A DNA stretch of 11,090 nucleotides from Phoronis ovalis (lineage: Eukaryota; Phoronida; Phoronidae), in the NCBI GenBank assembly GCA_028565635.1, contig JAOXYB010056512.1, positions 1-11,090 on the forward strand, read 5' to 3'. Position numbers and translations under genes: made by a program. Positions 1-7,065 of the stretch are shown here, piece by piece. Every line of letters begins with the position of its first letter. Within the stretch, counting starts at the first letter, position 1. The notes beneath the pieces are model-generated. The model worked only from the letters and a program-made list of their open reading frames with translations. It was not told the DNA's origin and ran no database searches.

Positions 1-74
<74 letters not shown>
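1..74. repeat. (CT)n microsatellite, at least 37 units
   Basis: The window opens with 74 bases of pure CT and the tract continues past the left edge. On the coding strand of sPLA2 copy B it is (GA)n inside intron 2, starting at about intron base 4-5, so it touches the splice donor at 73-77. Confidence 0.98.
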
Positions 75-77
<3 letters not shown>

Positions 78-219
78 TGATCTACTGCGTCCAAAGGTTC
101 ACCGCTGCCCCCTTCTCCGCAGTAACATCCATAACCAAGGTCCAGAGCACAATCCACCATCATTTCGAAATGAACCAGGTCACGTCTATTCCGTGAGAGG
201 TTTACACTGGCAGAATTCT
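78..219 (-). CDS. sPLA2 copy B exon 2: propeptide, first helix and Ca2+-binding loop
   Basis: The acceptor AAACAG and phase are the same as in copy A. The exon encodes 46 full residues: a propeptide with an Asn-Leu-Ser sequon, the NRR processing site, a first helix ending MVDC, and the Ca2+ loop YGCYCGEGGSG followed by EPLD. The donor GTAAG follows CA at 78-79, and the dinucleotide repeat begins at once downstream in the intron. Confidence 0.93.
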
Positions 220-706
220 CTGTTTGAAAAAAATATTTGATAAGCTCATTGCTGAACTGTTTCCCATCACATTTCCAGGACTTTGAGTGCTCAATTTAAT
301 AGAAAGACTTCATTGTATATTCAAGGTAATTTATGAAAATGAATTAGAAAGAATATAATTAAGATCCCCCAGTGTATTTGACTTTGTATACATTCCACAA
401 CCGCTATACACAGGGACGAAAGACAAAGTAATTAACATATGTTTGGTGAGAAAAAGATCGAGTATTGTTGTTGACTGCCATTGCACGGGCCATTGCATTT
501 ATATATTGTAACAAATTTCATTAATAAAATTAATTTTGATTCCCAAGTTCGTATGTTGGAGACATATGTATGCAGTAGTAATATCAATAGTATAATAGAG
601 CTATATTTTATAATAAAATCTCACCTTTCGCTTGTAGTACCGGCAATGATAAGGAACATATAATTACCAACAAGAAGCCCGATTGTTCCAACTTACAAAA
701 AACCAT
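78..706 (-). CDS. Secreted phospholipase A2, group I-like (copy B), 5' part; cut by the left edge
   Basis: Two exons lie in the window: 625-706 (start and signal peptide) and 78-219 (propeptide, first helix and Ca2+ loop). The intron between them is 405 bp, phase 1, and the next donor is phase 2, both as in copy A. The reading is open over 75 residues. The loop YGCYCGEGGSG and the propeptide end NRR are intact, so this looks like a live gene as far as it can be read. The active-site exon and C-terminal exon must lie off the left edge. Against copy A it has two extra propeptide residues and six fewer before the Ca2+ loop. The start is about 965 bp past the copy A stop, in the same direction, so the pair is a head-to-tail duplication. 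Confidence 0.92.
625..706 (-). CDS. sPLA2 copy B exon 1: start codon and signal peptide
   Basis: ATG is at 704-706 on the minus strand. The 27 codons give a hydrophobic core (GFLLVIICSLSLPV) and the same QAK end as copy A. One base is left before the donor GTGAGA. The hydrophobic core is stronger than in copy A. No other in-frame upstream ATG is seen close by. Confidence 0.87.
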
Positions 707-772
707 GTTTTTAGATATAAAATGCTCTTAATCCTTGTCCCAATCTATAAACATGCCCGGTTCATGTACATG

Positions 773-779
773 TTATATA
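773..779 (-). promoter_or_regulatory. Possible TATA box of sPLA2 copy B
   Basis: TATATAA on the minus strand lies about 70 bases upstream of the copy B start codon, a distance that leaves a 5' UTR of some 40 bases. It lies in a stretch of about 74 bases that copy A lacks between its start codon and the shared upstream block, so the two promoters may differ. Confidence 0.35.
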
Positions 780-808
780 TAAATCGTATTACAACTACAG
801 CATTATTG

Positions 809-884
809 TTGTGCGCGTGTGTTAATTAATGCTTGGGAAGAATGCTGGTATATTTAATTTCAAACGTACTAATTACTCCAAACT
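809..884 (-). promoter_or_regulatory. Upstream block of copy B shared with copy A
   Basis: Bases 840-855 (plus strand GAATGCTGGTATATTT) match copy A 3781-3796 (GAATGCCGGTATTCTT) at 13 of 16. Bases 871-884 match copy A 3855-3868 at 12 of 14. A TTAAT-containing stretch near 821-832 also aligns. This may be residual homology from the duplication or a conserved promoter element. Confidence 0.4.
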
Positions 885-1378
885 CTTTTATTTTTTGGTA
901 ATGTTATGTGGGTACTACTAAATTTTAATGCCATGCTGCCATATTGTCCTCTGCGCCATGCACTTTGTTTTGATATTGAATAACAAGAAGGTCCATTTTC
1001 TAGTGTTAAATGTTCAAAGTCTCAAAATGTTCAGGTTTAGAGGGAATTATGCGCCATTTAGTTTATAATTATTTTGTAGTGGAATAATTGCCATTTAACT
1101 CAAAGAACACCATTTTACGCGTTGTCTGCTTCGACCCCCCCCCCCGGAGTTTCGACTCCCAATAGAGATTAAATACCAATTAGACTTTGCTCACCTCTAC
1201 TGAAAAGGAATTAATATTACATTGTTTTTCATAAAAATATATTCTAAAACTAAAGGCTAGCTAGCACACTTCCATATATCTTGTTGATTTTCTAAAGTAC
1301 ATTGTACAAAACAACCTTACTGAATACGCGTCCCCTTTTACAGACATAATTTCTTATTATATGTGGAACACGACTTTT

Positions 1379-1384
1379 TTTAAT
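1379..1384 (-). terminator. Possible poly(A) signal (ATTAAA) of sPLA2 copy A
   Basis: Reads ATTAAA on the minus strand about 290 bases past the copy A stop codon. No AATAAA lies nearer. A single common hexamer in AT-rich DNA is weak evidence. Confidence 0.3.
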
Positions 1385-1671
1385 CATTTGCACAACTGAT
1401 TTTGACCACTATCGTTCAATAGCTTATTATGCGTAGAAATATTCCATCATACTGATTCAGTTTAAACGGGAACCAAAAGCGTATATCTGCTGCCGGTACC
1501 CAGTGATGAGATACGGGAATATAAATACAGAACGAGAAACACTTGTGTTCGGTACAGCTCAGTACAGCATTTTCAGGCAGCCTACAGTCAGTTGAGCGCT
1601 TGACCCGGGTCCGGGGCGAATGATTAGAAAATCTGGTAGATGGTATTGTGAATTGTAAATCAATTTCACTT

Positions 1672-1829
1672 TCAGCAGTTTTCACGAGGCCAGTCTTTAT
1701 ATTTTTCTTGATACTCCACATCTCTGAAGCATTGTGAGATAGTAAAGTCACATTCACATTTCTGCACTCGACAGTGTATAGGTGTAGAAAGCAGGTTTTT
1801 GTAAAACCACGAATAGTCACTTCCAGGAG
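1672..1829 (-). CDS. sPLA2 copy A exon 4: second catalytic Asp, C-terminal cysteines and stop
   Basis: The acceptor TTTCAG opens the exon. It encodes 51 full residues after a split Thr codon and ends TGA at 1672-1674. The spacing CxxxxCxCDxxxxxCF is diagnostic of sPLA2, and Asp151 in CECD matches Asp99 of the catalytic pair. The last residue before the stop is Cys, equivalent to Cys124 that bonds to the Ca2+-loop Cys27. The first 18 residues include a stretch absent from group IB. Confidence 0.94.
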
Positions 1830-3721
1830 CTGAAAGTGTAATAATGAAAAAAATCATTGTTATTGAAGGATAATTTTCGTAAGTTTACCCTAGAGTTTAC
1901 TAGCTCTAGGTTTACCTTTCTTGAAATACTAATGTAATCAGATAATTTGACTAGTTCAAATATTCACATTTTAGTTTGTCTATTGCTTGTCAGCAAAGAT
2001 GCATTTGAAAAGTTTTATCACCATGCTAATGATGCTTCGAAAAAAACTACATAGACTTTATTTGTGGTTTCCGCCTTTCTTCTCTTTAAAGAGAGAATAG
2101 AAGAAAATGTGATGGAACCATATTCACAGTCAAACCAACCGTCCTGTTGGCTGTCTTATGTGTAAACATCAGCTGATATAACAACCAATAAAAACTGTTT
2201 GTGAATTGCACAAAGTGGTATATAAGCAGAATTTTAATCGTATTCTGTTCAAATGTTCCAGGCTATGGTATAGTTTTCTTACTGCATTTCTTTTCCTTGT
2301 TTTCACAGTGTTCTGTTTCTGTGAGTAGAGTATAAATATCCAAGGGACTGCCTAAATGGCATGTTGTATCATTGCGTACGTTGTCGTAACAGAGGTCATG
2401 CTCTTTGCAGCACCTGCATTTAAAGAATTTCAACAGGTGTAAATCTGCTAAAAAAAATTGCCATTTCCCACAAAATGTATGTACAGAATTTTTAATTAAA
2501 TAACGAATAATAAAGAAGCGAGTTTTTAAAGTGTTCGATGAGACTGCAATAGAATAAACATCTTCGTTATTTATTGCTATCAGAACGAAATACTATATAG
2601 AAGACAATCAATCAAAATCAGCTGCATGGAACCTGCTTAACCTTATGGCGGGTGAGAAAGACAACAACAACAAAATTATATGTGCGGTAAGCGAATTTAG
2701 CAAGCATTTTTTGGCGGAAAAAAACAAAATTTCATTTTCAATCCCCAACTGACTAGAAATAATTTTCAAGTATTTATTATCTACAAAAATATATTTTACA
2801 ACATTGGAGATGTGTGGTCCCTGGGACTTTTTTAAAAAATGTTATAGAGGGAACTGTTCATTATTATAAAACTATCCTTTGTACTAATCTTTGACATGAT
2901 TTAGAATGTGATATACTTTTATGCCCGCTTTTGAATATTGTGAGCTTTTGTGTCTCCTAGGGTCAAAATTCGACTGCACAAATGTTATTTTACATTAATT
3001 TTAATGTTATACTCACTGGTCTACTGTATCCACGGGTTCACCACTACCCCCCTCTCCACACCAACATCCATAATCAATGTAACTGAAGGGGCTACGATCT
3101 AGAGCACAATCAACCATTATATCCAAATGAACCAAGTCACGTCTATTCTGTAGTAGACTTATAGAATTCTCTGTTTAAAATAAAGCTTTTAAAACATGTT
3201 TGATAAGTTAGACCACAATCCCCAGCACTGCTCCAGCACTTTCGCTAAATCTGTTGATAGATGTTGTTTTAAATTCAAAGCAATTTATGTACGCGTACAG
3301 AAAGGAAGTATATTATTTTTTTCTCTGTATTATGTACACGCAAAACAAACTAGGAGAAAATAAATATATTTTCTACAACCATAATACAGAGCCAACTGAT
3401 AAAGGGGGATAATACAGAGCCAACTGATAAAGGGGGATAAAGCAATATCTTTAAATTTGATAGTAACATAATTCGTTTGCTGTTTATGCAGGTTCCTAAT
3501 CAACAGTAACTGCTGTCGGTTGTAAATTGGCTTGCAACCCTCCATTTCTTATATTATAAAAAAGAAATTCAATTTACGTATCTGCGACATATACTTTTAT
3601 TATATATATATGTAGTGCAGCTAAAAGAAATCTCACCTTTCGCTTGCCTTACTGGTAATGATGACAAACATAAAACTATCGACATGAAGAAGACTGGTTT
3701 TTCCCACTCACATACATCCAT
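1672..3721 (-). CDS. Secreted phospholipase A2, group I-like (copy A), complete, 4 coding exons
   Basis: Exons on the minus strand are 3637-3721, 3017-3170, 2283-2413 and 1672-1829, joined by GT-AG introns of phase 1, 2 and 1, giving 175 residues and a TGA stop. The family hydrolyses the sn-2 ester of glycerophospholipids outside the cell, using Ca2+. Seen here: a hydrophobic signal peptide (about residues 10-25), a propeptide ending Asn-Arg-Arg (37-39), the Ca2+ loop YGCWCGEGGSG, and the motif CCKEHDLCY with catalytic His85 (His48 in standard numbering), Ca2+ ligand Asp86 and Tyr89. CECD follows with catalytic Asp151 (Asp99). All 14 group I cysteines align, including the Cys11/Cys77 pair. 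The mature part, about 136 residues, is longer than the roughly 125 usual for group IB because of an insertion after Cys84. Introns are 466, 603 and 453 bp. A venom, digestive or immune role cannot be told from sequence. Confidence 0.95.
2283..2413 (-). CDS. sPLA2 copy A exon 3: His-Asp active site
   Basis: The acceptor ATGCAG is followed by G, completing Gln80, then codons for CCKEHDLCYDNV. This is the family active-site signature CCxxHDxCY, with His85 as the catalytic base and Asp86 as a Ca2+ ligand. The rest, 43 full codons in all, covers the middle helix and the beta-wing up to the Cys84 equivalent. An Asn-Asp-Thr glycosylation sequon follows the signature. The donor is GTAAGA, phase 1. 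Confidence 0.95.
3017..3170 (-). CDS. sPLA2 copy A exon 2: propeptide, N-terminal helix and Ca2+-binding loop
   Basis: The acceptor AAACAG precedes the exon and the donor is CA followed by GTGAGT. The frame gives the propeptide end NSISLLQNRR, the first helix DLVHLDIMVDC carrying the group I Cys11 equivalent, and then the Ca2+ loop YGCWCGEGGSG followed by EPVD. This matches the diagnostic YGCYCGxGGSGxPVD pattern of group I and II enzymes. The exon ends with two bases of the codon before the CC of the active-site motif. Confidence 0.95.
3381..3436. repeat. 28-bp perfect tandem duplication in intron 1 of sPLA2 copy A
   Basis: Two identical 28-base units, 3381-3408 and 3409-3436, each beginning ATAATACAGAGCC and ending in a run of five G. 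They lie between exons 1 and 2 and are not present in the matching intron of copy B. Confidence 0.95.
3637..3721 (-). CDS. sPLA2 copy A exon 1: start codon and signal peptide
   Basis: ATG is at 3719-3721 on the minus strand. The 28 codons encode a short polar lead, a hydrophobic run (VFFMSIVLCLSSLPV) and a polar end at QAK, a typical secretion signal. The exon ends AAAG before the donor GTGAGA, leaving one base that makes a Glu codon with exon 2. The 15 bases around this donor are identical in copy B, which supports both the splice site and the duplication. Confidence 0.88.
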
Positions 3722-4364
3722 TTTCAAAATCTTTGTAAATTGCTGTGCAATAACAGATTAATTGGCATGATGCTGGAGCGGAATGCCGGTATTCTTAATA
3801 CATATCCATAAGACATTGACACTATTAATCATAATTTAATTAATGTCTTGCAATAATTACTCTGAACTATATTATCGATACAGATTTGCGATATTGATAT
3901 TCAAATCTTGAAAATACGACAACTCCCTAAATTTCAGAACTGCGCTGTATACTTCTTCATGTATAGAAGATTGTTTGTCATCTTACTTCGAGTGATTTCA
4001 GATAAGCTTGTAAGGATGAAATAAAGTCATTTGCAAATAAGAGCGTGCTAAAACCTGGTGGCGAGTGGAAAAAACAAAAAATCAATACTCAGTAATCCCG
4101 AAACAAACGAGATGTACATAGTTAATTATACAAAGCATATCTCGCGCACTATTAATAAAATAAAGTAAGCGGGATTATAATTCAATCGATCGTACTAATA
4201 CGAATGACATAGTGACAAGGCGTAAAATAGATAGAAGGTTGTGATGTGTTATGATGCATCTAACATTGAAATACGTTCAAGGGTAAGCGATTTATTTGCA
4301 CCTTCCTTGGTGCTACTGATCAAGTAGCTATAGTTTTATAAGGTTGGTACTACATAATTACATA
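3722..4364. other. Non-coding stretch upstream of sPLA2 copy A
   Basis: The first 150 bases are the probable promoter region of copy A. Beyond that I see no exon, RNA gene or repeat that I can support. Confidence 0.6.
3741..3868 (-). promoter_or_regulatory. Upstream block of copy A shared with copy B
   Basis: This is the counterpart of the copy B block, beginning about 20-60 bases upstream of the copy A ATG instead of about 100-134. The order of the matching pieces is kept (GATTAATT, GAATGCCGGTAT, AATTACTC). No clear TATA box is seen next to it. Confidence 0.4.
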
Positions 4365-4518
4365 ATTATAATTAATTCTGACACAACCAGAAAAATCTGA
4401 CAATACATGACCTTCATCTTTTATCAGAAGACTTTATCATTGCAGTTTTCTGATGAAGTCTTCTGCTAGCAGATGAAACATCATGCATTGTTACTAATGG
4501 TTGTGTCAGAATTATAAT
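4365..4518. mobile_element. MITE-like foldback element (154-bp imperfect inverted repeat)
   Basis: The two ends are inverted copies. Sixteen bases AATTCTGACACAACCA at 4374-4389 are the exact reverse complement of 4498-4513, and the similarity extends outward to ATTATAAT on both sides. Inner arms also pair: CAGAAGACTT at 4425-4434 with 4456-4465, and an ATACATGA / TCATGCAT pair between them. The whole piece could fold into one long hairpin with a loop near 4435-4455. It has no coding capacity, as expected of a non-autonomous foldback or MITE. No target-site duplication can be set with confidence in the AT-rich flanks. Confidence 0.65.
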
Positions 4519-5274
4519 CTTGGTACTTGCGTTTTTGATTAGCTGCTTCTGAAACATACGGAGATACGGTAAAGTTTTAGACAAAAAAACCTTCACAACA
4601 TAAAAGATTGTTAAAAGCTGTTTTAACTTTTTTAAAGCGTCTGAAACGTACCGTTCCTAATTGCTTCAGAAGTACCCAGCGAGGACAATTTGTTTTTATA
4701 AATTGCTTTCTATATAGCAATACAACCACGAGAAACTAACATATTTTTTTTACATATTCCCATGCTTAGATAATTCTTTTGGTGGTGTAGCTTGTTTTAA
4801 ATTCATCCAGCAAAGGCCGCTATCTGCCAGCTAAAGTAATGTTGTTTCATGAATATTTCATAAATAAATATTAAATTATTTGGTGACATTGCTTTGAAAA
4901 GCCAGATATGTTCGCCCTTGCCAGACGGGTTTGTAAACTCGATTAATGCATGTTTCTAAAAAGCTTTCTGGGAATATATTATAATTTGAATGTATACAGT
5001 GATAGATCTATGATGTGCTAATTGTGATTATTAATAGGCAATTAGGTACCGTGTCTTAAGTAGCTACAAAGAAACAATCAATAATACATCACAAACGACA
5101 ATTGATGTTTAGCACTATCTCTCTTGCTTCTGTAGGAATTAGGGGAAAGAAAATTTACACAGCTCCTCATAGTACAATACTGAAAACTCTGCTGTTTTTT
5201 ATCAAGTGGTCGGAACAAGAGTGCGTATTTTATTGCATCGAGTGTTTTGTTAAGACACTTTCACTTTCAACTAA
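4519..5274. other. Non-coding stretch before the unknown plus-strand ORF
   Basis: AT-rich DNA with no recognised exon. A good-looking plus-strand splice acceptor (pyrimidine run then CTGTAG) ends at 5135, but the frame that follows it does not join the 5311 ORF because of an in-frame TAA at 5272-5274. Confidence 0.5.
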
Positions 5275-5310
5275 TTTTCTGACACAAGTACCGACAACTA
5301 TCATACGACT

Positions 5311-5751
5311 ATGATGCACTTTCGGCTTCGTCGTGCTATGCATCGAACAAGGAGCCAGGAGTCGTTTTTTGAGATGAAACCAGATAATGTTCACAAACAA
5401 CAAACACAGACATTGAATCGATGTTCGCTTAATAATCATGATCGTCAAACTAACGGGTGTACTAATTCTTCACTGTCTCGAAGGCTTTCAAAAAAGCTAA
5501 GCTGTGATAATTTATTAGGATCATACCCTTCTGGCGTCCCTAAGCCTATCACGGAGGCTGAATACAGAGCGAATATACGTAAAGATCGAATCATAGAATT
5601 GCATGGACGAAGTCAGAGTCATGATCACTATGAATACTCGGATACAGGATGTCAAAGATATGCGAAAACCTCTTCTATGAATTTTGAACATGTACCTGAT
5701 ACAGGGTCTGATAAAAAGAAAAGTGAAAATGCTAATCAGCCACATGATTAG
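5311..5751 (+). CDS. Unrecognised 146-residue ORF, single-exon gene or terminal exon
   Basis: The frame is open from 5275 and the first ATG is at 5311, with A at -3. I do not recognise the protein. It is hydrophilic, with no membrane segment or signal peptide. It has a basic N-terminus (FRLRRAMHRTRS), a Ser/Arg/Lys patch (SSLSRRLSKKLSCDNLLG) that looks like basophilic kinase sites, a more ordered-looking middle (PKPITEAEYRANIRKDRIIE) and a polar tail ending NQPHD. About 159 stop-free codons would be rare by chance at this base composition; my rough estimate is around one percent for the whole window. An AATAAA follows 219 bases past the stop. A possible acceptor CACAAG ends at 5288, so this could instead be the last exon of a longer gene. 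It is read towards CDC27. Confidence 0.45.
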   Translation: MMHFRLRRAMHRTRSQESFFEMKPDNVHKQQTQTLNRCSLNNHDRQTNGCTNSSLSRRLSKKLSCDNLLGSYPSGVPKPITEAEYRANIRKDRIIELHGRSQSHDHYEYSDTGCQRYAKTSSMNFEHVPDTGSDKKKSENANQPHD

Positions 5752-5969
5752 CACAGAAAGATAACCCATCATAAATTAAACTGGTATGAAAAGAACCCAC
5801 TTTAAACAGTGGAGTGATTGAAGGCACAGACGCTTCAATTTAGTTTTTCTATGTTGACAATGCCAGAAGACTGTTTTAGCCTTTGAAACAATCTCCTCCA
5901 ATAACAACCCCTAAGCTAGAGGCTTCTATATATAATTATTATACTTTAAATATTTATGGCGAATATTTC

Positions 5970-5975
5970 AATAAA
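5970..5975 (+). terminator. Possible poly(A) signal (AATAAA) of the unknown ORF
   Basis: AATAAA followed by an A run, then TTGTTGTAGTTGT, a T/G-rich stretch of the kind found downstream of cleavage sites. It lies 219 bases past the stop at 5751. Confidence 0.4.
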
Positions 5976-6991
5976 AAAAATTGTTGTAGTTGTAAAAACA
6001 GATTGGCTCAAGTTTTATATAATTTATTTATCACTATTTACATGCATTATACTGTCGTTTCTCAGTACAAGGGCTAACATACTTCCATTTCTTTCGCTGA
6101 ATCTCCCAGGCTTACAATAACCCTGTGAATGTAATGAATATGTTTCCCCTGTTGCAGTGGTAACTTTCTAAAAGTCCTGCAACACTTCTGATCAATCGCA
6201 AAGCTGATCGTAGTAGACTATGAAGTAATATATTCTATCACTTGAAAGGGGTAGGACAAAAGCTATACAACTGCCGAGGTACGCAAACACGGGCATAACC
6301 ACACAAGAAACAGTTGTGTACGAGCAAGGAGATCCATTCAAGACTTTCAGGTAGGCTAGGGGCAGTTAAGTGAGTGGCTATAAAATTTGCACATGAGGTA
6401 AGAACGTCTGAAAAATAGAAGTATGATAGCCATGGAGGTAACATACAAGCTTTTAATCAGTTTGATACGGTATATGAAAGGCTGTACTGAATAAAACTAA
6501 ACATCCACAGTTACACAAAAATAATAAGTATACTTCTAACCTCTGTACTGGATGAATCACTGGTATAATCACTAAAACGGTTAAACACAACATGCCAGTG
6601 TACGGTAATGTGAAAGATAACAATATGAAGTTTATATAGTATGCTTATAATAGTAAAATCATTTATGAAGTCCCAATTATGTGGCTACCCACCACATTTC
6701 AACGGAGTAAAAACGTCACAGAAAAGCACTGCTGTGTATACTAGCCACAAAGATGCAGTGATTTGAGTATCTTAACGCAGAACTATATCTGGCAAATTAA
6801 AACAAAATTAATGTACTTTGCAATGTACAAAATGATCCTAATAGCTTATACATGAACATATGACAAGAAATATGATTCCACATGTGCTTTAATTGTAATC
6901 CAGGGCCTGTACCAGCTGTGAATGTAGATTTAATGAATGTAATATTGATCTAAACAATGGTTTGACTTCAATGTCTATAGATGTCAGTATG
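5976..6991. other. Spacer between convergent gene ends
   Basis: The right side holds the 3' UTR of CDC27, running leftward from 6991. Possible ATTAAA signals on the minus strand are at 6929-6934 and 6888-6893. Small open frames here show no recognisable protein features. Nothing else seen. Confidence 0.6.
6888..6934 (-). terminator. CDC27: Possible poly(A) signals (ATTAAA) of CDC27
   Basis: ATTAAA on the minus strand at 6929-6934 and again at 6888-6893, about 58 and 99 bases past the CDC27 stop. No AATAAA lies as near, but both are common variants in AT-rich DNA. Confidence 0.3.
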
Positions 6992-7065
6992 CTACAAGCT
7001 TTCATCACTTTCATTTGCTTGTAATTGCACGTCATCCGCATCCATCATGACACTGTCTTCAAAAC
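6992..7065 (-). CDS. CDC27: CDC27 last exon: acidic C-terminal tail and stop
   Basis: After acceptor GTTTAG the frame closes a Gly codon, reads 23 codons including VMMDADDVQLQANESDE, and stops with TAG at 6992-6994. Vertebrate CDC27 ends with a like segment (MTDADDTQLHAAESDEF), so the end of the gene is well placed. Confidence 0.93.

Larger units (their letters stand above)
707..1671. other. Spacer between the two sPLA2 genes
   Basis: This holds the presumed 3' UTR of copy A (leftward from 1671) and the promoter side of copy B (rightward from 707). No coding exon is recognised. It includes an 11-base C run at 1135-1145, a possible ATTAAA poly(A) signal for copy A at 1379-1384 and sequence blocks shared with the copy A upstream region. 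Confidence 0.7.

Noticed and set aside
481-663. 60-codon plus-strand frame
   Set aside because: Antisense of sPLA2 copy B exon 1 and intron; no independent support.
1135-1145. Run of eleven C
   Set aside because: Simple homopolymer in the intergenic spacer; no further structure.
1416-1820. 134-codon open frame on the minus strand
   Set aside because: It overlaps sPLA2 exon 4 in another frame and runs into its 3' UTR. Exon 4 has diagnostic motifs, matching phase and good splice sites, so this frame is a shadow.
1883-1916. Small hairpin (CCTAGAG / CTCTAGG, 8-base loop) with GTTTAC repeated three times around it
   Set aside because: Short and inside a sPLA2 intron; such structures occur by chance and nothing ties it to a function.
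2081-2094. 14-base palindrome TCTCTTTAAAGAGA
   Set aside because: Isolated, in an intron, and of a length expected by chance in 11 kb.
3330-3545. 71-codon minus-strand frame with an internal repeat
   Set aside because: Lies in intron 1 of sPLA2 copy A; the repeated peptide is only the 28-bp tandem duplication read through.
4414-4596. 60-codon minus-strand frame
   Set aside because: Lies mostly within the foldback element; its openness follows from the repeat, not from coding.
5102-5314. 70-codon plus-strand frame just before the unknown ORF, following a fair CTGTAG acceptor
   Set aside because: It is in a different frame from the 5311 ORF and no protein features are recognised, so I cannot join or support it.
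5521-5772. 83-codon minus-strand frame
   Set aside because: Antisense of the plus-strand ORF 5311-5751; no family features beyond a chance hydrophobic run.
6238-6444. 68-codon minus-strand frame past the CDC27 stop
   Set aside because: No start context, motif or splice support; length is near chance for this AT content.
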